From an uncultured Granulosicoccaceae bacterium (GTDB lineage: Bacteria; Pseudomonadota; Gammaproteobacteria; Granulosicoccales; Granulosicoccaceae): a stretch of DNA of 64,000 nt. How positions within the stretch are numbered: position 1 is the stretch's first letter; each line of letters opens with the position of its first letter. Under the pieces are notes generated by a model. The model was not told the origin of the DNA. It saw only the letters and a program-made list of their open reading frames with translations, and did not search any database. The DNA is taken from the NCBI GenBank assembly GCA_937981955.1, contig CALJNA010000012.1:62001-126000 (forward strand). Reading direction: 5' to 3'. Of this stretch, positions 10,072 to 18,585 are shown one piece after another. The position numbers were made by a program, and so were the translations under genes.

Positions 10072-10255
10072 GCCAGATTTGCCCTGAAAACAGCAGCGAT
10101 GGTGTTGGCGAATTTGTGCAATTTCACCCCGAATCGACTCATTTGCTGTTCAATTGCTATCATGGCTATGTAGAAAAAAAGCCTGTTTATTTTAACGCTC
10201 ATCGAAGTCAACATTTTGTGACAAGACGCGCCAACTTCATGACAACGGAGAAACC

Positions 10256-10753
10256 ATGTCCGATTGCACAGCCGGCCCGGGGACGGTCATTGCCTTTCAC
10301 TACGATTTGTACGACGAGTCGAGTGAGAAAATAGAGTCGTCCGAATCGGGCGAACCACTGTTATTTCTATACGGGCAAAACACCATATTGGCCTCGTTGC
10401 AGGAAGCATTCCTGAACAAGGCCGCGGGTGACGATTTCTCCGTCACGATACCTGCCGGGCGTGCCTACGGGCGGTATTACCCGGACCGTATGCAACGGGT
10501 ACCGATTAAACAGATTGACGGTGGCAAGAAGCAAAAGTTTCATGTTGGTCAGGTAATAAATCTGCAGGGTCAACGCGGGGGATCGCCGGGGACAATTGTC
10601 AAAGTAGGTAAATTCAATCTCGATATCGACGCTAATCACCCGTTAGCTGGAAAAGACCTTACATTTGATGTGAAAATAGTGTCGGTACGTGAGGCATCAG
10701 AAGATGAGATAGCGCACGGTCATGCGCATGGCCCGGGCGGACATCAACACTAA
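10256..10753 (+). CDS. SlyD-like FKBP peptidyl-prolyl isomerase
   Basis: Cytosolic FKBP with an inserted flap domain, of the SlyD/FkpB type, 165 residues. It shows the FKBP start GTVIAFHYDLYDESSEKIESS, the segment ILASLQEAFLNKAAGDDFSVTIPAGRAYG leading into the insert-in-flap domain, and the return HPLAGKDLTFDVKIVSVREAS. The end is rich in His (HGHAHGPGGHQH), consistent with metal binding as in SlyD, which delivers nickel to hydrogenase in E. coli. No signal peptide. A purine-rich stretch AACGGAGAAACC precedes the ATG. No hydrogenase genes are in the window, so a general chaperone role is more likely. Confidence 0.92.
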   Translation: MSDCTAGPGTVIAFHYDLYDESSEKIESSESGEPLLFLYGQNTILASLQEAFLNKAAGDDFSVTIPAGRAYGRYYPDRMQRVPIKQIDGGKKQKFHVGQVINLQGQRGGSPGTIVKVGKFNLDIDANHPLAGKDLTFDVKIVSVREASEDEIAHGHAHGPGGHQH

Positions 10754-10855
10754 CCTGAACCTTGCGAAAAAGCGACAGCAAACCTAATCAGTTCTGCTCG
10801 ACGCTCAGTTTTATTATGCAGTTTTGTTTAACTGTCAGATAGAAGGATGTTAACA

Positions 10856-12394
10856 ATGAATTTGTCTACTGTACGAGTCGTATTATTCAGTCTGATAACA
10901 ACGGTGTTAATCGGTAGTTGTGCGGTTAATCCGGTTACCGGTAAAAAAGATTTTTTGGTCGTTGGTGAGGACTGGGAACTTAATGTTGGCAAACAACACT
11001 ATGGACCGTTAAGGCAATCACAAGGTGGTGACTACACAGCAGACCCTGGTGTTGAGGAATACGTTAGAAAAGTCGGGCAGAAGCTTGCGGCGCACAGTGA
11101 TCGAAAACTGCCATATGAGTTTAACGTGATCAATGATTCTGTACCCAATGCATGGGCTTTGCCGGGCGGAAAAATTTCCATTAACCGTGGTCTGCTGACA
11201 CAGCTTAAAGATGAGGCCGAACTCAGTGCGGTACTGGCACATGAGATTGTTCACTCGGCGGCCAAACACGGTGCACGTGGACAATCGCGCGGCATCTTGT
11301 TGCAGGGAGCAGTTATGGCGGCCACCATTGCGGGTAGCCGTAAAGGTTATGGCCAGGCAGCACAAGCAACGTCTTCTATTGCTGCACAGCTCACTAACCA
11401 GAAATACGGGCGTAACGCGGAACTTGAATCAGATTTATACGGCATGCGATACATGTCCAGAGCCGGATACGATCCACGAGGCGCGGTCGATCTGCAAAAA
11501 ACGTTCGTTCGTTTATCTGAAGGCCGCCAGTCCGATTTTATTAGTGGCTTATTTGCCAGTCATCCACCGTCAATTGAGCGTGTGCGTAAGAATGTAGAGA
11601 CTGCCGCCGCGTTGCCTGCAGGTGGAGAACGCGGAAAAGCTCGCTATGACAATGCCATGGGGCGGCTAAAAAAGACAGCTCCTGCTTATGAGTTGTTTGC
11701 CGATGCTCAAAAGGCATTGAAGGAAAATAAAATTCAACGGGCTGTTGATTTAACCAAAAAAGCAATTCGAATCGAATCCAGGGAAGGGCACTTTCAATCG
11801 TTTCTTGGTGATATATCCATTCAGACCAATAACTACAAAGCCGCCAAGAGCTACTTTAATAAAGCGATTAACTTGAATCCGAACTTTTATTATTATCGGG
11901 TTCGTCGCGGCGAGGTTAATCAGAAAAACGGTGATATCCGAGCAGCGCGCGCTGACTATGAGGCAAGCATGAAGCTGCTACCCAGTGCTGAAGCGCAATA
12001 TGGGCTGGGCATAATTGAGAGAGATTCCGGCAATTTGCCGGCTGCGAAAAAATATCTGGCTAGCGCTGCACAATCAAAAAGTGCGGTTGGAAAGAAAGCC
12101 ACTGATGCACTTCTGAAGCTAGACCTGGGTGATAACCCGCAGAATTATCTAACGGTAAATCGAGGGCTTTCAAGCAAAGGCACTTTTGCGTTTCAGCTAA
12201 TCAACAACACATCACGTCCATTAACCGGCATTAAGCTGGGTGTAACCATGGGTGATGGATCGCAATCGATATCAAACGTTAGTGGAACGCTTGGCGCTGG
12301 TGAAAGCAAAATTATCGATACCGGCCGAAAAATGTCGAAAGCACAGGCAGACTCCATTTCAGTCAAAGTAGTGGATGTCTCCGTACGGCAATAA
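10856..12394 (+). CDS. M48-family zinc metalloprotease lipoprotein with TPR repeats
   Basis: Periplasmic protease related to BepA/YfgC, which clears misassembled outer-membrane proteins. I chose the ATG at 10856 over 10847 because AGAAGG lies nine bases before it; the product then starts with a lipoprotein signal ending LIGSC. The protease domain has the zinc motif HEIVH near residue 128 and the third ligand Glu in AELESDLYG near residue 190. Residues about 270-400 form TPR-like helices (AFDL, SYFNKAINLNPNFYYYRVRRGEVNQKNGD). The last 90 residues form a beta-rich domain of unknown role. The gene ends 39 bases before the next gene, so joint transcription is possible. Confidence 0.92.
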   Translation: MNLSTVRVVLFSLITTVLIGSCAVNPVTGKKDFLVVGEDWELNVGKQHYGPLRQSQGGDYTADPGVEEYVRKVGQKLAAHSDRKLPYEFNVINDSVPNAWALPGGKISINRGLLTQLKDEAELSAVLAHEIVHSAAKHGARGQSRGILLQGAVMAATIAGSRKGYGQAAQATSSIAAQLTNQKYGRNAELESDLYGMRYMSRAGYDPRGAVDLQKTFVRLSEGRQSDFISGLFASHPPSIERVRKNVETAAALPAGGERGKARYDNAMGRLKKTAPAYELFADAQKALKENKIQRAVDLTKKAIRIESREGHFQSFLGDISIQTNNYKAAKSYFNKAINLNPNFYYYRVRRGEVNQKNGDIRAARADYEASMKLLPSAEAQYGLGIIERDSGNLPAAKKYLASAAQSKSAVGKKATDALLKLDLGDNPQNYLTVNRGLSSKGTFAFQLINNTSRPLTGIKLGVTMGDGSQSISNVSGTLGAGESKIIDTGRKMSKAQADSISVKVVDVSVRQ

Positions 12395-12433
12395 GTCTTC
12401 CGGAACTCAATCAATAAAACGCAATCGATAATT

Positions 12434-13984
12434 ATGTGCAGCAATAGAAAAAGGCCGTTGTCGGCGTGTCGTTCTGCACTATGGATTGGTGTGCTGTGCG
12501 TCAGCTTGATTTACACCAGCCGTGCCAATGCCGACATTGTCGAGGATTTGCTCGGTACCACGCTCGCGTGCACACTGGCTGAAGGTGAACGCGCACAAAT
12601 GAGCGTTGCTCCGCTTTATCAAAACATCGATGGCCAATGTCAAGCCGTTGTTCCCGATGGGGATTCAGGAAGCTGGTTTACCGATGTTCAATGCACCGCT
12701 CCGGTTACCTATACCCGAACCAACATGCAGAGCTATTGCGCTGCCGCAAGCGATCGTGCCAGGTTGGGCAACGGTGTAGGTATTCGTCAGGACTCATGGA
12801 CACTGACGCCGGGCAACCAACTCGACTTCGGTTCACGTTCACTGGGCGGTGTCACCCAACCCTATATGCAGCGACTAGTGTATCGGCGTGTTCAAACATC
12901 AAGTGGTAGCTGTGATCTGGAAATGCGGGTGTATAAAAGTCATCCTGCTGCTACCGGTCAGCGTTCGATGATTGCCCTGCATGGCGGTAGCTGGACCAGT
13001 CGCTCATTCGGGTATCTAGGGCTCGAATTAACCGTACCGCATTACATTAATCAGGGCTTTGTAGTCTATGCACCTTTTTATCGTTTGCTGGACAACACCG
13101 ACTCTAGCGCTGCCTGTAATCAAGCAGATTTTAACGACATTGTTGATGATGCTGACTTTGCGTTGAACTGGGTGCTGGACAATGCAGAGCGGTTTGGCAG
13201 TGCAGGTGCGCCGGTGGCGTTTGGACAGTCGGCTGGAGGGCATCTGGCCTTGTCGCTTGCGGTCAATCGGCCTGCAGACATCAGTGGTGCGATACTCATG
13301 TATCCACCCACCGACTTTACTGATTTTTTGCAGCGTGTTCAGTCAGGTGCATACACAAATCCTCAAGGGCTTAGCGTTCTCAGTCGTGTTGTTGGTGGTG
13401 AAGCTGATCAAGCTGACTTGTCGCTGCCGCTGGTCGGTGAGAATAGCTTTCCGTTGCGGGTAGCCAGTGAAGGTGGCAACTGGCCACCCATGCTGATTGT
13501 TCAGGGGTCTGCAGATGAGTTGGTTGAAGCGCGACAATCAGTGCGTTTGTGCGATGCGCTGGCAGGCAGAGTTCTGCCGCAGGTAGATCAGGAAGTGGGT
13601 AACGCAGCTGAACTTCGAGACGTTATTGCCTGTGGCAATCAAACCAACCCAAGGTCCGAGCTTCATTTGATCAGGCAGGGAAAACACGCGTTGGATGTCT
13701 GTATCAATGAGAACATCCCTGACTTGTGCCAATCGGGTGGTGGCGCCAGTCGTTCTCTGGTGTCACAAACCATTAGCGACGCCATGAACTTTTCGGTGGC
13801 CGCTCATCAAAGCGCATTGCAAAGTGCTGGCTCAGGCAGTGAAGGGCCGTCCGACAGCGAATCATCTGATACAAACGATATGATGGCAACGGTATCCACT
13901 GGCGGCGGAGGTGTCAGCAGTTGGTATCTGTTGCTTTGTTTTTGCCTGATGAAACTAGTACCAAAGCGCCGACAAACTTTGTAA
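12434..13984 (+). CDS. Secreted alpha/beta hydrolase with GlyGly-CTERM anchor
   Basis: Exported carboxylesterase/lipase-like enzyme of 516 residues; substrate unknown. A signal peptide covers about residues 1-33 (WIGVLCVSLIYTSRANA). The hydrolase fold shows the oxyanion motif ALHGGSW, the nucleophile elbow FGQSAGGH (Ser near residue 269), the acid in QGSADELVEA and the catalytic His in RQGKHALDVC. An acidic Ser-rich linker leads to the C-terminus: four Gly, a hydrophobic stretch (VSSWYLLLCFCLMKLV) and basic PKRR. That is the layout of the GlyGly-CTERM sorting tail processed by rhombosortase, so surface attachment or secretion after tail cleavage is likely. No rhombosortase gene is in the window. 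Its end overlaps the convergent HAD gene by 30 bases. Confidence 0.85.
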   Translation: MCSNRKRPLSACRSALWIGVLCVSLIYTSRANADIVEDLLGTTLACTLAEGERAQMSVAPLYQNIDGQCQAVVPDGDSGSWFTDVQCTAPVTYTRTNMQSYCAAASDRARLGNGVGIRQDSWTLTPGNQLDFGSRSLGGVTQPYMQRLVYRRVQTSSGSCDLEMRVYKSHPAATGQRSMIALHGGSWTSRSFGYLGLELTVPHYINQGFVVYAPFYRLLDNTDSSAACNQADFNDIVDDADFALNWVLDNAERFGSAGAPVAFGQSAGGHLALSLAVNRPADISGAILMYPPTDFTDFLQRVQSGAYTNPQGLSVLSRVVGGEADQADLSLPLVGENSFPLRVASEGGNWPPMLIVQGSADELVEARQSVRLCDALAGRVLPQVDQEVGNAAELRDVIACGNQTNPRSELHLIRQGKHALDVCINENIPDLCQSGGGASRSLVSQTISDAMNFSVAAHQSALQSAGSGSEGPSDSESSDTNDMMATVSTGGGGVSSWYLLLCFCLMKLVPKRRQTL

Positions 13985-14551
13985 AGAAACCACACCGTAG
14001 TCTGTGTGGTCCGGCCACGCAAATGCGCCGCTTGTGTCCAGATGCACCGTCGTCGTACCGGCGAGTTTACCGGCCTCCAGATCAAACAGATAATCACCCA
14101 CCATCACGGCAGATTCTGCTTCTGCACTCCATCGCGATAACAACAGTTCCACACCATCTGGATGCGGCTTGGGACGACAACAGTCGCGACTGATTATATG
14201 TTCTGGCTGGAAGAAAGCGTCGAGCTTGCACGCTTTTAAAGTGGCTTTGGCAATGCCGTGTCCGTTTCGAGTCACGATGCCAACGTGGCAATCGTTTTCC
14301 TTGAGCAGTGATAACAACTCCTCACTGTGCGGTTGCGCGGTTGCCTGATCGGCAATTTCGTATTCTAAAGTATCCAGACGTTGTTTTACGTTGGTAGCTT
14401 CATCGTCTGGAAGATCGGCGATAGATTCGAGAATAGGCTTGCCTTCAGGCAGTGCCAGTGCTTCGCGAATTGCATCGAAATCATGTATGGCATGGGTGAG
14501 TGTGCCATCCATATCGAATAGCCAGTACTTTTTGGAGCGTAGTGTTTTGAT
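13955..14551 (-). CDS. HAD-superfamily hydrolase with non-standard start
   Basis: Phosphatase-like HAD protein. The first ATG of the frame (14512) encodes the Met of the DxD motif itself, so using it would remove the nucleophile Asp. Reading upstream in frame gives KKYWLFDMDGTLTH, the expected beginning, until a TAA at 14585-14587. That stretch has no ATG, GTG or TTG; only ATC at 14551 or CTG at 14566 could start it. I use 14551 because related proteins start about ten residues before the FDMDGT motif. Other motifs are IVTRNGHG, KPHPDG and VMVGDYLFDLEAG. Either a rare start codon is used, or the gene is disrupted or the sequence has an error. Confidence 0.75.
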   Translation of the reverse strand: MKTLRSKKYWLFDMDGTLTHAIHDFDAIREALALPEGKPILESIADLPDDEATNVKQRLDTLEYEIADQATAQPHSEELLSLLKENDCHVGIVTRNGHGIAKATLKACKLDAFFQPEHIISRDCCRPKPHPDGVELLLSRWSAEAESAVMVGDYLFDLEAGKLAGTTTVHLDTSGAFAWPDHTDYGVVSLQSLSALWY

Positions 14552-14675
14552 GGTTTTGCTCTGCAGGCGTGCGGTAGGTGCAGGTTAACAAAAAAACATG
14601 ACCCGTTGCATTAGAGGTCTATTCAGAATATCAACGAACAAGTCAGATATTGCTTTGTTGGCCAATAGCCTCAAC

Positions 14676-15092
14676 TTACGTGCGTATCCTTTTCAGTACC
14701 ATCATCAGCTCCTCACGATGCTCTGATGGTAACGACATGGATTCGATTTCATCATCGATAATCCTGGTTGCATCGCTAAGCAGTGCTTTTCCTGCTGCAG
14801 AAAGTGTGGCAATGCTTCTGCGAGCATCTCTATCACTTTTTTCTGTTGTCACAAAACCTATTTTTTCGAGTGGTTTGAGCGCTCTTGTTATTGCTGAGGG
14901 GGTCAGGCTTACGGCATTGGCAAGATCAACGCGCGTTGCGGAACCGCCGTAGCTAACGTCCAGCTCGTTGAGAATCTGAAATTCGGTAAAACTGACACCC
15001 TTGGTGCAGGACAAGGCTCTATCGAGTTTTCGATCAATGTGGGAGGCTGCCTTCAGCATCGTGAAGACAAGCTGACTGTCCGATTGGTCCAT
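14676..15092 (-). CDS. MarR-family transcriptional regulator
   Basis: DNA-binding protein of 138 residues with the winged helix of the MarR family: FTEFQILNELDVSYGG, then ATRVDLANAVSLTPSAITRALKPLEKIGFV as helix-turn-helix, and the wing TTEKSDRDARRSIATLSAAGKALL with the family Arg-Asp pattern. It probably binds as a dimer near its own promoter in the 15093-15271 gap, from which the TetR gene is read in the other direction. The ligand and targets cannot be told. The HAD gene downstream on the same strand is 125 bases away and may or may not be co-transcribed. Confidence 0.93.
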   Translation of the reverse strand: MDQSDSQLVFTMLKAASHIDRKLDRALSCTKGVSFTEFQILNELDVSYGGSATRVDLANAVSLTPSAITRALKPLEKIGFVTTEKSDRDARRSIATLSAAGKALLSDATRIIDDEIESMSLPSEHREELMMVLKRIRT

Positions 15093-15210
15093 GTTCGTTG
15101 CTCATTTGCTATTGCGTGAATAATACATGATTAATCAAGTATCGTGCAATTAATGAAAAACCTGAAGATTTCGGGTGTATCTGCCGCTCAGTCATATTTA
15201 TTATGTAAAT

Positions 15211-15251
15211 ACTATACATAAAAATGCTATATATTGTATTTATTGTATAGT
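15211..15251 (+). promoter_or_regulatory. Candidate TetR operator, inverted repeat before tetR
   Basis: Perfect 8-bp inverted repeat ACTATACA (15211-15218) and TGTATAGT (15244-15251) with a 25-base AT-rich spacer that also contains ATTGTATTTATTGTAT. The right arm ends 20 bases before the tetR start, where the ribosome site GAGGAG lies. Position and symmetry fit autoregulation by the adjacent TetR protein; the pairing is inferred. Confidence 0.5.
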
Positions 15252-15271
15252 GTGTTTATGAGGAGATTGAG

Positions 15272-16012
15272 ATGAAGATCAGCGGCAAGGTAAAGGAACA
15301 AACTCGCATACGCCTTTTGGAAGCAGCTGTTGATGTCATAACAGAGAAAGGCTTCGAAAAAGCGACCATGCGTGCGATTGCAAAGCAGGCGGACGTAGCC
15401 GATGCCACTATCTACAACTACTTCTCCACCAAGGAAAAGTTGCTCTATGGCTATTGCGAATATGTACAACAGCAAGTAATGGCAGAGCTAAAGTCCATCG
15501 AAGACTTCCACGAGTACAGTCTGCAAGAACAATTGCATCAATTGGTTGAAGCGGAGTTACGTCATTGGTTGCCAGCGCGCGAGTTTTTACAAACCGTATT
15601 TGCACAGACCTTTGCTGCTCCAACAGTTGGGCATGAACTTCTGGCTGACACCAAAGTGATTTTAAAAACGATGGTGCTTGAACTTATTGACGCATCGATT
15701 GAAGCAGGCGAGATACCAGAACAACCTTATCAGGATTTGCTGCCCACCTTGTTCTGGGATTATCAATCAGCCATTCTTGCTTACTGGCTAAAGGACACAT
15801 CGGATGGTTTTGCCAACACAACCAAGCTGGTTGATCAGAGTACCGAGATTATTGCGCAATTGCTTATTGGTGGTGTTATCGGAAAAACGCTCGACATGTT
15901 TTCGTTTCTGTTCCGCACCCATGTGCTGCAACACATGAACAGTCTTGACATGATATTCCAGCAACCTGAAATTTTGGCTGCAAAGCGCCGGTTCATGGAG
16001 GGTGAAGCATGA
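15272..16012 (+). CDS. TetR-family transcriptional regulator
   Basis: Repressor of 246 residues with an N-terminal helix-turn-helix RLLEAAVDVITEKGFEKATMRAIAKQADVADATIYNYFSTKEKLL, the standard TetR/AcrR pattern. The ligand-binding part is all helical and unlike named subfamilies. A clear ribosome site (GAGGAGATTGAG) precedes the ATG. Its stop overlaps the start of the ABC1 kinase gene by four bases (ATGA), so the two proteins are made together; this regulator-kinase pairing recurs in gammaproteobacteria, and I infer that it controls its own operon through the upstream dyad. Confidence 0.93.
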   Translation: MKISGKVKEQTRIRLLEAAVDVITEKGFEKATMRAIAKQADVADATIYNYFSTKEKLLYGYCEYVQQQVMAELKSIEDFHEYSLQEQLHQLVEAELRHWLPAREFLQTVFAQTFAAPTVGHELLADTKVILKTMVLELIDASIEAGEIPEQPYQDLLPTLFWDYQSAILAYWLKDTSDGFANTTKLVDQSTEIIAQLLIGGVIGKTLDMFSFLFRTHVLQHMNSLDMIFQQPEILAAKRRFMEGEA

Positions 16013-17337
16013 GTAAAATGCCAAGCTCTCAAATATCCAGAGCCGGTTTAGTTGGGTCAACGGCCGTAAAGCTTGGGGTAGGCAAACTCAAGCATAAAGT
16101 GAAACGACCGTTTCTGGATGAAAGCTCGCGCGTTGTTGATAAAGAAAAGCAATACGATGCCGAAGCAGAAATCCTGTTCAATGCCATTACACAACTGCGT
16201 GGAACGGCAGTAAAAGTGGCCCAGATGATCGGCATGGAAACAGAACTTTTACCTGAGCGTATCAGAACGGAGCTGGCCAAGTCGTATCATCAAGTGCCGC
16301 CGTTGAATCGGGTACTGGTTAGAAAAGTCATTCAGGAAGAATTAGGTGAACCACCGGAAAACTTGTTTGACGAATTCAATAGTGTTGCTGTGGCAGCGGC
16401 TAGCCTGGGACAAGTGCATCGGGCGAAGTTGCACGATAATCGCGATGTCGCTGTCAAAGTGCAATACCCAGGGATTCATGTATCGATTGATAGTGATCTG
16501 AAACTGCTGTCGAAACTCTCTGCTGGCGGCATAAAGCTTATACCTAAACATCGCCAACCCAGCAAAGATATTATTGAGACCACTGTTGAGGAAATAGGTG
16601 CTCGACTTCGCGAAGAAACGGACTATCGGATTGAAGCGGAAAACACCTGCTGGTTTAAAGAGAATCTGAACATGCAGGGTGTGCATGTGCCAATAGTGCA
16701 TGCTGACTATTCGTCGCAACGGGTTATAACCACACAGTTACTCGAAGGGCAGCATCTGGATATCTGGCTGGATGCCAATCCATCACAGAAAATCCGCGAT
16801 AGAGCAGCTCAGCTTATTTACGATGTGTTCTTTCATTCCGCCACCCAACTGGGCCGCGTGCATGCCGATCCGAATCCGGGCAATTTTTTATACATGGAAA
16901 ACGGCGAAATTGGACTAATCGATTTTGGTTGTGTAAAAAAATTGAGTCCTAAATTTGTGAAGAATCTGCCAGCTTTGCTACATGCGTTTCATCTTAATGA
17001 TTATCAGAGAATATTTGAAGCTTACGCATCGCTGGGAACAACCATAAAGTCAGACAATCAATACGACTATGAGTCGGTACTGCGTCCTTTTGGTGAGTGG
17101 CTTTCCAGGCCGGTTCGTGAAGACTATTTTGATTTCAAGAAAAACAAAAATTACACAACTTCAGGACGAGAGCTTATACATAAAATGTCTGAAATGCCCA
17201 GTCTGGAAAAGGTTGATGAGGACTTTATCTTCTTCGACAGAACACTTTATGGCATGTTCAAGATATTTGAACGTTTAGAAGCCACAGTGTACATGCGTGG
17301 GCATTGGGAAAAGCTTTGGGTTGAGTCTGATGTGTGA
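16009..17337 (+). CDS. ABC1/UbiB-family atypical kinase (AarF type)
   Basis: Protein-kinase-like ATPase of the ABC1/ADCK family, 442 residues, members of which support ubiquinone synthesis or lipid handling. Visible motifs are the Ala-rich ATP loop VAAASLGQVHRAK, the VAIK-type Lys in VAVKVQYPG, the catalytic stretch RVHADPNPGNFLY and the metal motif IDFGCVK. The family KxGQ motif appears as RGTAVKVAQM, with Ala in place of Gly. No C-terminal membrane helices as in UbiB are obvious, so this is a separate subgroup. Translationally coupled to the TetR gene upstream. No ubiquinone genes are nearby, so a link with that pathway is not shown. Confidence 0.9.
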   Translation: MSKMPSSQISRAGLVGSTAVKLGVGKLKHKVKRPFLDESSRVVDKEKQYDAEAEILFNAITQLRGTAVKVAQMIGMETELLPERIRTELAKSYHQVPPLNRVLVRKVIQEELGEPPENLFDEFNSVAVAAASLGQVHRAKLHDNRDVAVKVQYPGIHVSIDSDLKLLSKLSAGGIKLIPKHRQPSKDIIETTVEEIGARLREETDYRIEAENTCWFKENLNMQGVHVPIVHADYSSQRVITTQLLEGQHLDIWLDANPSQKIRDRAAQLIYDVFFHSATQLGRVHADPNPGNFLYMENGEIGLIDFGCVKKLSPKFVKNLPALLHAFHLNDYQRIFEAYASLGTTIKSDNQYDYESVLRPFGEWLSRPVREDYFDFKKNKNYTTSGRELIHKMSEMPSLEKVDEDFIFFDRTLYGMFKIFERLEATVYMRGHWEKLWVESDV

Positions 17338-17408
17338 GTGTTGTACTTGTCGGTCGAAAAAGTAGGTAAGCACTAACATGTTTTAAAGGTATAAGCAGAG
17401 GATTACTC

Positions 17409-17489
17409 GTGAGCATTGTAGTGAAAAAGGTAGATCTACCGGACGAAAGCATATTGCACGAAAAGACACTAGAATGGAGACGGGTATGA
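17409..17489 (+). CDS. Short ORF coupled to the PEP mutase-family gene
   Basis: A 26-codon frame starting with GTG, preceded at good spacing by GAGGA, and ending in a TGA that overlaps the ATG of the next gene (ATGATGG). Sequence begins VSIVVKKVDLPDESILHEKT. It may be a leader peptide that couples translation to the downstream gene, or the 5' remnant of a longer gene lost by deletion. Only position and ribosome site support it. Confidence 0.35.
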   Translation: MSIVVKKVDLPDESILHEKTLEWRRV

Positions 17490-18370
17490 TGGGACCCGTC
17501 TATACCGACGATTTTGTGACAGCTGCCGAAACGTTCAAAGCCATGCATGAATCGCCATCGCTATTTGTAATGCCGTGTGCCTGGGATGTGTTTAGTGCCA
17601 CCCTGTTTGAGCGTGCGGGGTTCTCGTGTATTGGTACTACAAGTGGTGGCGTCAATTGGGTAAGGGGACGAAAAGATTACGTTTACAGTACACCCAGGGC
17701 CGAGATGCTGGAAGCATATGGTGAGATAGCAAGAGCTACTCACCTGCCTTGCAGCGGAGATCTTGAAAACGGCTATGGAACGAGCCCTGAAGACGTCGCG
17801 GATACGATACGGGCTTCGATTGAAGTGGGAATGGTAGGCGGTAGTATCGAAGACCAGGGTGTTGTCCCCAATGATGAACAATATGGTAATGGCGAGCTGA
17901 TCGAATTCGATCTTGCGGTGGAGCGAATTCGTACTGCTCGAGTGGCTGCACAAACAGCTGGTTTCTCCTACACCTTAACCGCACGCTGTGAGGTGTACTA
18001 CACGAAATGCGCTAATCCTTATGCCGAAGCGGTAAAGCGCCTCAATGCGTATCGTGAGGCAGGAGCTGATTGCTTATTCGTTCCAGGCCTGAATGACCTG
18101 GACAGCTTAAAACATCTAGTGCGGGACGTAGACGGACCTATCAGTTTTGGTATGGGTGCGACTCCTGAGCCATTAACATGCACTATGCTGGAGGATGTGG
18201 GCATTCGGCGGGTGAGTACTGGTGGTGGGCTCACACGGGCTTCATTTGGATTGCTTAAAACCGCAGTCGAAGATTTAGTCGCCAGCGGAGAATTCAGTTA
18301 CTTAGATAAAGCGTTGTCGGAAACAGAAGTCAATCGCTTGTTAAAGCAAGACGATATAAATAGAAAGTAA
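17486..18370 (+). CDS. Isocitrate lyase/PEP mutase-family enzyme
   Basis: Cytosolic TIM-barrel enzyme of 294 residues that makes or breaks C-C or C-P bonds next to a carboxylate, as in 2-methylisocitrate lyase, oxaloacetate decarboxylase and phosphonopyruvate-related members. I chose 17486 over 17474 because GGAGACGGG precedes it and the upstream short ORF stops there. Motifs are LFVMPCAWDVFSA, the metal site GDLENGYG, GSIEDQG and TARCEVYY. The KKCGH cysteine motif of true isocitrate lyase is absent. Substrate unknown; not enough context to choose. 136 bases separate it from the ABC1 kinase gene. Confidence 0.88.
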   Translation: MMGPVYTDDFVTAAETFKAMHESPSLFVMPCAWDVFSATLFERAGFSCIGTTSGGVNWVRGRKDYVYSTPRAEMLEAYGEIARATHLPCSGDLENGYGTSPEDVADTIRASIEVGMVGGSIEDQGVVPNDEQYGNGELIEFDLAVERIRTARVAAQTAGFSYTLTARCEVYYTKCANPYAEAVKRLNAYREAGADCLFVPGLNDLDSLKHLVRDVDGPISFGMGATPEPLTCTMLEDVGIRRVSTGGGLTRASFGLLKTAVEDLVASGEFSYLDKALSETEVNRLLKQDDINRK

Positions 18371-18395
18371 TCGTTGCAGTAGCCATTAACTGTAG

Positions 18396-18425
18396 AAATG
18401 TCATCTGTAAAAATGTCATCTGTAA
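18396..18425 (+). repeat. Perfect 15-bp tandem duplication
   Basis: The unit AAATGTCATCTGTAA occurs twice in a row (18396-18410 and 18411-18425) in the 215-base gap after the PEP mutase-family gene. It is not part of a longer array. It could be a replication-slippage scar at the edge of the accessory patch that follows. Confidence 0.85.
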
Positions 18426-18585
18426 AAGTAGGTACTTGATCCGCCGTACACTGTACGACCAAGTCGAGCGCTGTAGTTCCGGTTTCGGCGGCGGACGATC
18501 CTGCTGGTCGACTATACTTAATTGGTCGGCAAAATTCGGCCCAAAGCCGTCAAACAAAAATATTCGTATAACAGACACGACATAA

